A DNA stretch of 64,000 nt from Poriferisodalis sp965237655 (GTDB lineage: Bacteria > Actinomycetota > Acidimicrobiia > Acidimicrobiales > Poriferisodalaceae): NCBI RefSeq assembly GCF_965237655.1, contig NZ_CBDEGB010000001.1, positions 620,001 to 684,000 on the forward strand, read 5' to 3'. The position numbers and the translations under genes are program-made. The number at the start of each line of letters is the position of its first letter. Position 1 is the first letter of the stretch. The notes beneath the pieces are model-generated. The model saw only the letters and a program-made list of their open reading frames with translations, had not been told where the DNA came from and did not search any database. Positions 54,094 to 64,000 of this stretch are shown piece after piece.

Positions 54094-55533
54094 ATGACCC
54101 AACCCGCGACGCTCGGCGAACTGCGCAAGATCGGCTGGGTGTCTCGACCGGTCAAAGACGAGATGCGTGCGAACGCCGCGAAGGCCGTTGCAGCGGGCGA
54201 GCCGCTGTTCGAGGGTGTGCTGGGCTTCGAGAACACGGTGCTGCCCCAACTCGAGAACGCCATGCTGGCCGGTCACGACGTGGTGTTTCTAGGCGAGCGG
54301 GGCCAAGCCAAGACCCGCATGATCCGCTCGCTGGTGAACCTGCTCGACGAGTGGATGCCCTACATCGAGGGCTCGGAGATCTTCGACGACCCCTACAACC
54401 CGGTTTCCCGTCACGCCCGCGACCTTGTCGCCGAGCACGGCGACGACACTCCGATTGCCTGGGCGCATCGCAGCCTCCGCTATGGCGAGAAGCTGGCCAC
54501 TCCCGACACCTCGATCGCCGACCTCATCGGTGAGGTCGATCCCATCAAGGTGGCCGAGGGTCGGTACCTGTCCGACGAGCTGACGCTGCACTACGGACTG
54601 GTGCCGCGCACCAACCGCGGCATCTTCGCCATCAACGAGCTGCCCGACCTTGCCGAACGCATCCAGGTGGGCCTGCTCAACGTGCTCGAGGAACGCGACG
54701 TGCAGATCCGGGGTTACAAGATCCGCCTGCCACTGGATGTGCTGCTGCTGGCGACGGCTAATCCTGAGGACTACACGAACCGGGGCCGCATCATCACGCC
54801 GCTCAAGGACCGCTTCGGTGCGCAGATCCGCACCCACTACCCCCTTGATGTGGACACCGAGATGGACATTGCGGCGGCCGAGGCGCGCCCGTTGGATCTG
54901 GCGGATTTCGATGGCGGCGTCAAGGTCACCCTGCCCGACTTCATGTCTGAGATCGTGGCCACGTTCAGCCATGTGGCTCGTTCCAGCAGCCACGTCAACC
55001 AGCGCTCCGGCGTGTCGGTGCGCATGACGGTCACCAACACCGAGACGCTGGTTGCGAACGCCGCCCGCCGGGCGCTGCAGCGAGGCGAGCGCCACGTCGT
55101 GCCCAGGGTCAGCGACCTGGAAGCGCTCATGAGCTCGACCGCCGGCAAGATCGAGATCGAGTCGATGGAAGAGGGACGCGACGGCAAGATCGTGGAGACC
55201 ATGCTGCGAGCGGCCGTCTTGGAGGTCTTCAAGAACCGCTTCTCGCCTGACGAGTTGAGCGACGTGGTTGCCAGCTTCGGCGAGGGGAAGGTCGTGCACA
55301 CCGGCGACGACCTCGGCTCGGAGGCCTACATGGAGCTGCTGGCCGGCAACCAGGCGCTGGCTGTCGCTGCGGAATCGCTGGTTGCTGCGGTCACCGACCC
55401 GCCGTCCTCGCAACACGCCGGTCCAGCGGTGCTCGCCTCGGCCGTCGAGCTGGTGCTCGAGGGTCTGCACCTGTCCAAGCGTCTCAACAAAGAGCACGTC
55501 GGCGCCCGGGCGACCTATCGCTCACGCGGCTGA
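54094..55533 (+). CDS. MoxR/ChlI-type AAA+ ATPase
   Basis: 479 residues. The frame stays open far upstream, but only ATG 54094 has a promoter box and a protein-like N-terminus (MTQPATLGELRKIGW). Walker A variant GERGQAKT is at 67-74, Walker B is in GIFAINELPDLAERIQ, and sensor 1 is LLLATANPEDYTNRGR with an Arg finger region TPLKDRFGAQIRTHYP. This resembles magnesium chelatase I subunits and MoxR chaperones. It pairs with the VWA gene downstream: such pairs remodel or metalate target proteins. The client is unknown. Confidence 0.9.
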   Translation: MTQPATLGELRKIGWVSRPVKDEMRANAAKAVAAGEPLFEGVLGFENTVLPQLENAMLAGHDVVFLGERGQAKTRMIRSLVNLLDEWMPYIEGSEIFDDPYNPVSRHARDLVAEHGDDTPIAWAHRSLRYGEKLATPDTSIADLIGEVDPIKVAEGRYLSDELTLHYGLVPRTNRGIFAINELPDLAERIQVGLLNVLEERDVQIRGYKIRLPLDVLLLATANPEDYTNRGRIITPLKDRFGAQIRTHYPLDVDTEMDIAAAEARPLDLADFDGGVKVTLPDFMSEIVATFSHVARSSSHVNQRSGVSVRMTVTNTETLVANAARRALQRGERHVVPRVSDLEALMSSTAGKIEIESMEEGRDGKIVETMLRAAVLEVFKNRFSPDELSDVVASFGEGKVVHTGDDLGSEAYMELLAGNQALAVAAESLVAAVTDPPSSQHAGPAVLASAVELVLEGLHLSKRLNKEHVGARATYRSRG

Positions 55534-55571
55534 GTCGCTGTCCCGGCTGCGACCGTGACAGAGTGATCGAC

Positions 55572-55646
55572 ATGCGGGTGCGCGTTCGATTCCCGAGGCG
55601 CCTGGCGGCAGGGGCGGCCGACGGAGCAAGGACAGTGGACCCATGA
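55572..55646 (+). CDS. Possible 24-residue leader peptide overlapping the VWA start
   Basis: ATG 55572 opens a 24-codon arginine-rich frame (MRVRVRFPRRLAAGAADGAR, then TVDP) whose TGA overlaps the ATG of the VWA gene (ATGA). It could couple translation of the VWA protein to the upstream message. There is no clear ribosome binding site, and chance is a fair alternative. Confidence 0.25.
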   Translation: MRVRVRFPRRLAAGAADGARTVDP

Positions 55647-57679
55647 AGATCCGTTGGCGCCGGGCCCGCCGCGAGGGCACCCGCTTCCGCTATTCCGCAT
55701 GGGACGGCACCCAGACCGGCTTCGACTTCGACGCGGACAGCTTGTTCGCCGAGATGACCGACGACCTGCTGTATCACGGCGATTTGAACGCCGCCCTGCG
55801 CCGGCTCATGCAGCAGGGCTTCACCGACGCCGAGGGCAACCGGCTCGAAGGCCTGCGCGAGATGATCGAACGCCTGCGTGAACGTCGCTCCGAGATGCTC
55901 GAGCAGTTCGACCTTGGCGGGGTGTACGACGACATCGCCCGTGAGCTCGACGAGATCACCGACGCCGAGCGCGAGGCACTGGAGGAGTTCGCGCAGGACG
56001 CCGCCGACAGCGGCGACGATCGTCGCAACGAGATCGCCCAGACCAGCGCTGCTGAGCGCAACCTGCAACTCGACATGCTGCCGCCCGACCTGGCCGGGAA
56101 GATGCGGGGCCTGCAGAACTACGACTTCGTCTCCCCCGAGGCCCGCGAGCAATTCAACGAGTTGGTAGAGCGGCTGCGCCAGGAGGTTGCCCAGAGCTAC
56201 TTCGATCAGATGACCGGCGCGATGGGCAACATGAGCCCCGAAGACCTGGCCCGCACCAAGGACATGATGGCCGAGCTCAACCAGATGCTCGAACAGCGTG
56301 CCCGTGGCGAGGAGCCCGACTTCGAGGGTTTCATGGACCGCTACGGCGACTTCTTCCCCGAGAATCCCCAGTCGCTCGACGAGCTGCTCGAAATCATGGC
56401 CAAGCGCATGGCAGCCATGGCTTCGATGCTGAACTCGATGACCCCGGCCCAGCGACAGCAACTGGCCGACCTGGCCGCTCAGCTCATGGACGACATGGAC
56501 CTGCAGTGGCAGGCCCAACAGCTCGCGCAGAACCTCCAGCAGGCGTTTCCCGACATGGGTTGGGACCGCAACTACCAGTTCGGCGGCGATGATCCGCTCT
56601 CGATGTCCCAGGCGGCCGACGTGATGGGCCAGCTCGGCGATCTGGACGCGCTGTCGGAGATGCTGCAGGGCGCTGTCAGCCCGTCGGCACTGGCCGAAGT
56701 TGATCCCGAGCGGGTCCGCGAGCTGCTGGGCAACCAGTCCGCCGAGGCGCTGGAACGACTCAGCGAAATGGCCCGCATGCTCGAGGAGTCAGGCCTTGCG
56801 CAGCACACTGAGGGCCGTTTGGAGCTGACGCCGCGGGCGCTTCGCCGCATCGGGCAGAACGCGCTCGGCGACCTGTTCAACCGCCTGATGGACGACAAGG
56901 TGGGCAGCCACCAGGTGCGCAAGTCCGGGGTCGGCCACGAGTTCGCCTACGAGACCAAGCCGTACGAGTTCGGCGACACGTTCAACCTGAACATCGAGCG
57001 AACCGTGCGCAATGCTGTCTCCCGGCAGGGAACCGGCACGCCGGTGCGGCTCACGCCGGACGACTTCGAGATCGAGCGCTCTGAGTTGCTTTCGCGAGCC
57101 TCAACTGTGCTGATGCTGGACCTGTCGCTGTCGATGCCGATGCGCGACAACTTCCTGCCGGCCAAGAAGGTCACGATGGCGCTGCACTCGCTGATCTCGA
57201 CGCAGTTCCCGCGCGACTACCTGGGGATCGTGGGCTTCGCAGAATCGGCCAAGGAGCTGACGGCCGCCCAGTTGCCGGAGGTGTCGTGGGATTTCGCCTA
57301 CGGCACCAACATGCAGCACGGCTTCATGATTGCCCGGCGCCTGCTGGCCCGCCAGACCGGTTCGAAGCAGATCATCATGATCACCGACGGCGAACCGACC
57401 GCCCACCTCGCCCGTGACGGCCGGCCATTCTTCGCCTACCCGCCGGTGCGCGAGACCATCGAGGCCACGCTGCTGGAGGTGACCCGGGCAACCCGCGAGG
57501 ACATCCGCATCAACGTGTTCATGCTCGACCCGAACAGCTACCTGCGGGCATTCGTGGAAAAGATGACCGAGATGAACGGCGGGCGGGCCTTCTTCACCAG
57601 CCCCCAAAACCTGGGTGATTACGTGCTGGTCGACTTCCTGGAGCACCGACGGCGACTCGTCACCAGCGGGCGGATGTAG
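55643..57679 (+). CDS. VWA-domain protein paired with the MoxR ATPase
   Basis: 678 residues. A long acidic helical region (about 1-400), rich in Met/Gln/Leu heptads (RRSEMLEQFDLGGVYDDIA; MSPEDLARTKDMMAELNQ), is followed by the VWA domain. The metal site is DLSLSMPMRDN (DxSxS at 493-497), then NMQHGFMIARRLL and IIMITDGEPTAH. VWA proteins of this kind are the substrate-binding partners of MoxR-type ATPases, as CoxE/ChlD-like subunits. It lies 109 bases after the MoxR gene, same strand, so one operon is likely. Confidence 0.9.
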   Translation: MKIRWRRARREGTRFRYSAWDGTQTGFDFDADSLFAEMTDDLLYHGDLNAALRRLMQQGFTDAEGNRLEGLREMIERLRERRSEMLEQFDLGGVYDDIARELDEITDAEREALEEFAQDAADSGDDRRNEIAQTSAAERNLQLDMLPPDLAGKMRGLQNYDFVSPEAREQFNELVERLRQEVAQSYFDQMTGAMGNMSPEDLARTKDMMAELNQMLEQRARGEEPDFEGFMDRYGDFFPENPQSLDELLEIMAKRMAAMASMLNSMTPAQRQQLADLAAQLMDDMDLQWQAQQLAQNLQQAFPDMGWDRNYQFGGDDPLSMSQAADVMGQLGDLDALSEMLQGAVSPSALAEVDPERVRELLGNQSAEALERLSEMARMLEESGLAQHTEGRLELTPRALRRIGQNALGDLFNRLMDDKVGSHQVRKSGVGHEFAYETKPYEFGDTFNLNIERTVRNAVSRQGTGTPVRLTPDDFEIERSELLSRASTVLMLDLSLSMPMRDNFLPAKKVTMALHSLISTQFPRDYLGIVGFAESAKELTAAQLPEVSWDFAYGTNMQHGFMIARRLLARQTGSKQIIMITDGEPTAHLARDGRPFFAYPPVRETIEATLLEVTRATREDIRINVFMLDPNSYLRAFVEKMTEMNGGRAFFTSPQNLGDYVLVDFLEHRRRLVTSGRM

Positions 57680-57682
57680 CGC

Positions 57683-58399
57683 TTAGTCGTTTGCGGGGGT
57701 GAGGCCGGTGAGGACCATGTCGGCGAATTGGCGGGCTAGGTCCTCGAGGCGGAGTTCGCCGCTGGGGCGGTACCAACTCGCGAGCGAGTTGAGACCCGAG
57801 ATCATCAGTCTGGCGAGGACCTTGGCGTTGGTGTCGGCACGCAGCGAGCCGTCGGCTTGGCCTTCGGAGATCAGCCCCACCCAGAGGTTCGCGAATTCGC
57901 GCAGCGGCACCGCCAGGCTCTGGCGCGTCTGCGGCGGCGACTCGTTGAAGCAGCGGATGTTGGCGACCGTGAAGCTGCTCTCGGCCACGATGCAGTTCAC
58001 GTAGGCCACGATGGTCTCGGCCAGCCGATCGGAGCCCGAGGCATCAGGGCCGAGCGCCTCCAGTGCTGCATCGATGGCCTCGCGGGCGTGGTCGATGCCG
58101 ACACGCAGCACCTCTTCGACGATCGCGTCTTTCGAGTCGAAGTGGTAGTAGAGGCTGCCGGCCTGCATCTCGGCGGCGCCGGCGATGTCGGTCAGCGTGG
58201 TGGCGGCGTAGCCGTGGCACGAGAGCAGGCGCGCGGCAGCATCCAGAATGCGCATCCGGCTGCGCTCGCCTTTGCGGATTCGCCGGCCGTTGCCGTTGCC
58301 GTTGCCGTTGCTGCCGTTCTCATCGGCTTCAGCGGCAACGGTGCTGTCTGCGGGATCCGCCTCGGCCGAGCTGCCCGTGGCTGCCTCGGTGCTGTCCAT
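57683..58399 (-). CDS. TetR-family transcriptional regulator
   Basis: 238 residues from ATG 58399. The first 45 residues are low-complexity, with a run of Asn-Gly pairs encoded by a GCCGTT hexamer repeat. The TetR helix-turn-helix follows at about 48-97 (SRMRILDAAARLLSCHGYAATTLTDIAGAAEMQAGSLYYHF, one run in the protein). The C-terminal ligand domain (TVANIRCFNESPPQTRQSLAVPL; ARLMISGLNSLASWY) is typical of repressors of lipid or aromatic degradation. A perfect palindrome lies just upstream, and the luciferase-like gene is divergent, so it probably represses both. Confidence 0.9.
   Translation of the reverse strand: MDSTEAATGSSAEADPADSTVAAEADENGSNGNGNGNGRRIRKGERSRMRILDAAARLLSCHGYAATTLTDIAGAAEMQAGSLYYHFDSKDAIVEEVLRVGIDHAREAIDAALEALGPDASGSDRLAETIVAYVNCIVAESSFTVANIRCFNESPPQTRQSLAVPLREFANLWVGLISEGQADGSLRADTNAKVLARLMISGLNSLASWYRPSGELRLEDLARQFADMVLTGLTPAND
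58286..58309. repeat. Hexamer repeat in the TetR gene
   Basis: GCCGTT repeated four times, encoding Asn-Gly pairs in the N-terminal tail. Length can change in frame. Confidence 0.8.
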
Positions 58400-58409
58400 G
58401 CCGTTGGAG

Positions 58410-58433
58410 AACCTAGTCCTGAACGTGCGTTCA
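58410..58433 (-). promoter_or_regulatory. TetR promoter with palindromic operator
   Basis: The -10 box TAGGTT (58410-58415, minus strand) lies ten bases before the ATG. Four bases upstream, at 58420-58433, is TGAACG-TG-CGTTCA, a perfect 6-bp-arm palindrome in the -35/-10 spacer, as expected for autorepression. A TTGACA at 58461-58466 on the plus strand may belong to the divergent promoter. Confidence 0.65.
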
Positions 58434-58565
58434 TGCAGTGGCAGAACGTGCAGCAGTGTCTTGACACCTTCAGGGGCTCCGCCGGACCGTGCCGAAGTGT
58501 GCTCACCTACACTCCGCGAAGTAGTCGTACTAGGCGGCTGCGGGTCGAGCCGACGGGGGGTCGGG

Positions 58566-59690
58566 GTGAAGTTCAGCTTGTTCATGTATTGCACGATCGG
58601 CCGCCGCCACGAGTTGGAAGCCGGCCTCGCAGGACTCAACAACGACTACTACCAGCGCATGCTCGGCGAGATTGCCGAGATCGCACGCTTCGCCGACGAG
58701 GCCGGCTGGTACGGCTTCGGCCACCCTGAGCACCACCTGCAGATCGAGGGTTTCGAGATCTCCAACGACTTGAATCTGATGGCCAGCTGGATTGCCCAGC
58801 ACACCACCCGGCTGCGCCCGATTGCCTGCGGGTACGTGTCGACTACGCACAACCCGCTCCGGGTGGCGGAGCAGGTGGCAACCCTCGACCACATGACGGG
58901 CGGGCGGCTCTGCTTCGGCGTGGTGCGCGGCTACCAGCACCGCTGGGTGGACCAGCTCAAGATCCGTCCCGATCTGGCCGCGGTCGGCAAGTGGAACCGT
59001 GGCACCCATGACGACGAGTACAACCGCCGGTTCTTCGAAGAGTTCGTCGAGGTGGTGCTGACTGCGCTCCGAAGCGACACGTTCTCCTACGAGGGCGAAT
59101 TCTGGCGCTTCCCCAACGACAACCTCAACCCGCACACCCACACCGTGTATTCCGACTACGGCGCCGGTGTCGATGCCGACATGACCATTCACGAGGTCGG
59201 CATCGCGCCACGCCCGCTACAGTCGCCGCACCCTCCCCTGTACGGCGGGTTCACGATGTCGATGAGCTCGGCCGTGTTTTGGGCCCGATATGGCGGCACG
59301 CCGATCGTGCTGAGCGACAAGATGGACTTTTGCGAGGCGCTCTGGAAGGCGTACCGGGAAGAGGCGGCTCGCCACGGCGTCGAGAAGCCCCGCGGGCACG
59401 AGTGCGGCTGGGGCGGTGTGGCGGTGTGCGCGCCCACCGACGAAGAGGCCTGGCGCCAGTTCGCCGACATGGAGTGGTTCTGGAACGAGTGGGCCATCCA
59501 GTTCGGCCAGGGCATGCCGTTGCGGCTCGTCGGCAGCCCCGACACGATCAGCCGCCAGATCGAGCAAGCGCAGACACTGCTCGGCATCGACGAGGCCTTC
59601 TTCCTGGTTCCCCAGGGCATCCACTCCGCCGACCAGATCAACTCGTCGCTCGAACTCATCAGCGACAAGGTGATGCCTCGCTTTGCGTGA
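58566..59690 (+). CDS. Luciferase-like (LLM class) flavin monooxygenase
   Basis: 374 residues from GTG 58566 with a G-rich ribosome site. Uses reduced FMN or F420 in a TIM-barrel. Typical segments: FSLFMYCTIGRRHELE, EIARFADEAGWYGFGHPEHHL, MASWIAQHTTRLRPIACGY, NPLRVAEQVATLDHMTGGRLCFGVVRG, and GSPDTISRQIEQAQTLLGIDEAFF. The upstream open frame lacks a plausible start. The substrate is unknown; divergent TetR control suggests induction by a hydrophobic compound. Confidence 0.92.
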   Translation: MKFSLFMYCTIGRRHELEAGLAGLNNDYYQRMLGEIAEIARFADEAGWYGFGHPEHHLQIEGFEISNDLNLMASWIAQHTTRLRPIACGYVSTTHNPLRVAEQVATLDHMTGGRLCFGVVRGYQHRWVDQLKIRPDLAAVGKWNRGTHDDEYNRRFFEEFVEVVLTALRSDTFSYEGEFWRFPNDNLNPHTHTVYSDYGAGVDADMTIHEVGIAPRPLQSPHPPLYGGFTMSMSSAVFWARYGGTPIVLSDKMDFCEALWKAYREEAARHGVEKPRGHECGWGGVAVCAPTDEEAWRQFADMEWFWNEWAIQFGQGMPLRLVGSPDTISRQIEQAQTLLGIDEAFFLVPQGIHSADQINSSLELISDKVMPRFA

Positions 59691-59747
59691 GCTGGACCGA
59701 GGGCCCATGACCCAGCCGCCCCTGGTCCGGCGGCATCGGGGGCTGCA

Positions 59748-60116
59748 GTGATCTCGGGCATCTCCCAGCGCACAGTCACCGCGCCAGACGGTTCAGGTGC
59801 CGTCGTCGTGACCCCGCGTGGCGAACTCGATCTGGGGGCCATTGGGTCATTGGACAGTGCCGTGCGTTCGGCGCTGGCCGCCGCGGGATCGCCACCGAGG
59901 CTCATCATCGACCTGTCCGATGTGGACGTGCTGGCACCAGTGGTCCTCGGCGTGCTGCTCGACGCTCAGCGGCGCTGTCAGGGCGCTGGGGGCAGTCTGT
60001 TGCTGGTCGTCACGACCCCTGAAATCGGCGCCACGCTGGCCGACACCGGCGTCGAGCCGCTCTTCGACGTGGCCGCCGGGCTGCAGGACGCCATGCGACG
60101 TCTTTCGGCCGGCTGA
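59748..60116 (+). CDS. STAS-domain protein (anti-anti-sigma-like) lacking the usual phosphoserine
   Basis: 122 residues. STAS fold: VVVTPRGELDLGAIGSLDSAVRSAL, RLIIDLSDVDVLAPVVLGVLLDAQRRC, GSLLLVVTTPEIGATLADTG. In SpoIIAA-like proteins the second segment contains D-S-x-G with the phosphorylated Ser. Here the equivalent reads LAPVVLG, so the switch residue is missing. It may bind a partner constitutively or act as a structural STAS module. No kinase or sigma partner gene is adjacent. GTG start with GGGGG upstream. Confidence 0.82.
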   Translation: MISGISQRTVTAPDGSGAVVVTPRGELDLGAIGSLDSAVRSALAAAGSPPRLIIDLSDVDVLAPVVLGVLLDAQRRCQGAGGSLLLVVTTPEIGATLADTGVEPLFDVAAGLQDAMRRLSAG

Positions 60117-60177
60117 GCATCGGCAAACGACACGCCATTGGGGCCGATCAGCGGCAAGGCCCCCGTCGCGGCGGCCG

Positions 60178-60183
60178 TATCCT
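60178..60183 (+). promoter_or_regulatory. -10 box TATCCT of nhaA
   Basis: Ten bases before ATG 60194, giving at most a 2-4 base leader. Confidence 0.4.
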
Positions 60184-60193
60184 GAGCGCCCGT

Positions 60194-61585
60194 ATGGCTG
60201 GACCGGAGTACCTGCACCAGCGGGAGACCTTCGCAGGCGGAGACAGCCGGCTTGCCCGCTTTCTGGCGCGGCCAATCCTGAAGTTCGTCCACCGCGAGGT
60301 GGCCGGCAGCGTGCTGTTGTTGCTGGCGACCGCGGCAGCGCTCATCTGGGCGAATTCATCCGCGAGCGATACGTACTTCGACTTCTGGCACACCCACATC
60401 GACATCATGATCGGCAGCGTTCAGCTGCACCCGCTGACGTTCGAGGAATTCGTGAACGACGCGCTCATGGCGTTGTTCTTCTTCGTGGTCGGCCTGGAGA
60501 TCAAGCGGGAGCTGGTTACTGGCTACCTCGCCAGCGTGCGAGCCGCGACGCTGCCGGCGATTGCCGCCATCGGCGGGATGGTCGTGCCGGCGTTGCTGTA
60601 CTTCATGCTGAATCCGTCCGGCGAAGCGGCCTCTGGGTGGGGCATCCCGATGGCCACCGACATCGCCTTCGCTGTGGGCGTGGTGGCGCTGCTGGGCTCG
60701 CGGATTCCGCCGATGCTCAAGCTGTTCTTGCTGACGCTGGCCATCGTCGACGACATTGGCGCCATTGCCGTGATTGCCATCTTCTACACGAGCGACCTGA
60801 ACCTCAGGTGGCTGCTGTTCGCCGTTGCGCTCCTGGTGGTCATCAGGCTGCTGACGGTGATGAAGGTCTGGGCACTCGAGGTCTACTGGGTGATCGGCCT
60901 GGTGGTGTGGTACGCCACCTTGGAATCGGGCGTGCACGCCACGATCGCCGGGGTGGCGCTGGGCCTGTTGACGCCCGCGAGGCCGCTGCTCGGCCGGGGG
61001 CTGGCCCAGAACGTGGTGGACGATCTGCCGGAACGTCCCAGCATCGAGCAAGTCCACCAGGCATCGTTCCTGGTGCAGGAATCAGTGCCGATGACCGAAC
61101 GGCTGGAGACGCTGTTCCACCCGTTCACGGCATTTCTCATCGTGCCGCTGTTCGCCCTCGCGAACGCTGGCGTGCCGTTGTCGGGCGACACGATCTCCGA
61201 TGCTGCGGGTTCGCCGGTGACCTGGGGCGTGGTGGCGGGCCTGGTCATCGGCAAGCCGGTGGGGATCACAGTGTTCACCTGGGTGGCGACCCGCTTCGGA
61301 TTCAACCTGCCCGAGGGAATGAACTGGCCGCAGTTCATCGGCATGGGCTTCGCGGCAGGCATCGGGTTCACCGTGTCGATCTTTATCACGGGCTTGGCGT
61401 TCGAGAACGGCGACATCACCAATCTCGCCAAGATCGGCATCCTGTTCGCATCCGCATGCGCCGGCATTGCGGCACTCGTCTTGTTGGCTCTGTCGGGCAA
61501 GGCAGGCGATCACCCCGACGAGGCGCCGCCCGGCATGCTCAGCGACGGCAGCGTGCCGCCAGAGTCTCCAGCCGCCAATAGCTAA
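60194..61585 (+). CDS. nhaA: Na+/H+ antiporter NhaA
   Basis: 463 residues, about 12 transmembrane helices. NhaA exchanges two protons for one sodium. The N-terminal amphipathic start (FVHREVAGSVLLLLATAAALIWANS), the MATDIAFAVGVVALLGSR segment and LAIVDDIGAIAVIAIFYTSD supply the ion-binding Asp pair. The interrupted-helix regions FFFVVGLEIKRELVTG and PVTWGVVAGLVIGKPVGI are in place. The C-terminal tail is slightly longer than in E. coli NhaA. It supports a sodium-rich habitat, together with the pyrophosphatase next door. Confidence 0.95.
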   Translation: MAGPEYLHQRETFAGGDSRLARFLARPILKFVHREVAGSVLLLLATAAALIWANSSASDTYFDFWHTHIDIMIGSVQLHPLTFEEFVNDALMALFFFVVGLEIKRELVTGYLASVRAATLPAIAAIGGMVVPALLYFMLNPSGEAASGWGIPMATDIAFAVGVVALLGSRIPPMLKLFLLTLAIVDDIGAIAVIAIFYTSDLNLRWLLFAVALLVVIRLLTVMKVWALEVYWVIGLVVWYATLESGVHATIAGVALGLLTPARPLLGRGLAQNVVDDLPERPSIEQVHQASFLVQESVPMTERLETLFHPFTAFLIVPLFALANAGVPLSGDTISDAAGSPVTWGVVAGLVIGKPVGITVFTWVATRFGFNLPEGMNWPQFIGMGFAAGIGFTVSIFITGLAFENGDITNLAKIGILFASACAGIAALVLLALSGKAGDHPDEAPPGMLSDGSVPPESPAANS

Positions 61586-61649
61586 CCTCGCTCTCCGTGC
61601 TTCGATCCCCCTCGTTGCCCCAAGCCCGACGCGACACCGTGAGGTCCAT

Positions 61650-63770
<2,121 letters not shown>

Positions 63771-63787
63771 CCGCCGAAGGGGTCCGG

Positions 63788-64000
63788 TCAATCCCTCGGC
63801 CAGCGGAGTTCCAACCCGTCCTTCCCGATCACGTAGACGTATGGCCCAGGCTTCGCCGCCCGCTGCAAGATGCGGTTGAAGTGACGGTCCAGTCGTTCCG
63901 CCATTTCGTGGCCCGAAATGCTGGCATTGTTGAACGCGAAGACCCGTAACCCTGACGTCCGCAGGTCGTGGGCGTGGTCACGAATGATCGAATAGTCCTT
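63788..64000 (-). CDS. C-terminal part of an unidentified protein, possibly PIN-like; cut by window edge
   Basis: 70 codons, open to base 64000, stop TGA at 63788-63790. It reads KDYSIIRDHAHDLRTSGLRVFAFN at the start, then SGHEMAERLDRHFNRIL, and AAKPGPYVYVIGKDG near the end. The order resembles the C-terminal half of PIN-like proteins (an acidic KDY start, a strand, then a helix and a final PGPYVY strand), but this is uncertain. It converges on hppA with 17 bases between. Confidence 0.45.
   Translation of the reverse strand, partial: KDYSIIRDHAHDLRTSGLRVFAFNNASISGHEMAERLDRHFNRILQRAAKPGPYVYVIGKDGLELRWPRD

Noticed and set aside
59818..61581. 587-codon plus-strand frame across the STAS and nhaA genes
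   Set aside because: Arg- and Gln-rich shadow in another frame of two genes with clear families.

Overview
The window is a high-GC chromosomal segment, most likely from an actinobacterium of the Acidimicrobiia type. This rests on five or more secreted proteins with cell-wall-binding repeat 2 (CWB2), SCP2/SDR/luciferase-like enzymes, a single-subunit diheme SdhC, and many genes whose start codon lies only 6-8 bases after a TANNNT -10 box, the usual layout of leaderless actinobacterial genes. The lineage is inferred; no rRNA or other marker gene is present. I see no tRNA, rRNA, CRISPR array or recognisable insertion sequence.

Layout. 1-12.5 kb: surface and secreted proteins. A partial CWB2 protein faces a CWB2-trypsin protease; pyrE follows, then two paralogous giants (CWB2, beta-propeller, M6-type metalloprotease). 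The second has three whole propellers in tandem. 12.6-19.2 kb: an ECF sigma factor with a long extracytoplasmic-looking tail, an operon of nitroreductase and two SDRs, an SCP2 protein with a DNA glycosylase, and a divergent hemB broken by one extra base. 19.3-31.6 kb: an accessory region with lower-GC genes. It holds an AAA ATPase/TOPRIM-like pair, an aquaporin, an animal-type haem peroxidase, an HNH (DUF222) nuclease, a Phd/VapC toxin-antitoxin pair with a palindromic operator on its -10 box, an unusual McrBC system, and a PD-(D/E)xK protein coupled to a RusA resolvase. 31.6-44.9 kb: mostly housekeeping genes (alcohol dehydrogenase, thrS, a 59-residue membrane protein, dnaE, an HD protein), then a Fic AMPylase, TerC, and a flotillin/NfeD-like pair. 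45-64 kb: a secreted sugar dehydrogenase, another CWB2/propeller protein, sdhCAB, a short GH2-like protein divergent from a MoxR-VWA pair, a TetR/luciferase-like divergon, a STAS protein, nhaA and hppA. A further gene is cut by the right edge.

Themes. (1) Cell-surface proteolysis and cell-wall anchoring. (2) A defence island at about 25.8-31.5 kb, plus the ATPase/TOPRIM pair at 19.3-20.9 kb. The most unusual item is an McrB-type ATPase preceded, in one continuous reading frame, by two tandem domains resembling the core-binding (SAM-like) domain of tyrosine recombinases. That frame is interrupted by two in-frame stop codons and read from one leaderless promoter. (3) Ion and energy membrane systems at the right end (SDH, NhaA, H+-PPase).

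All functional names are read from motifs; no database search was possible.
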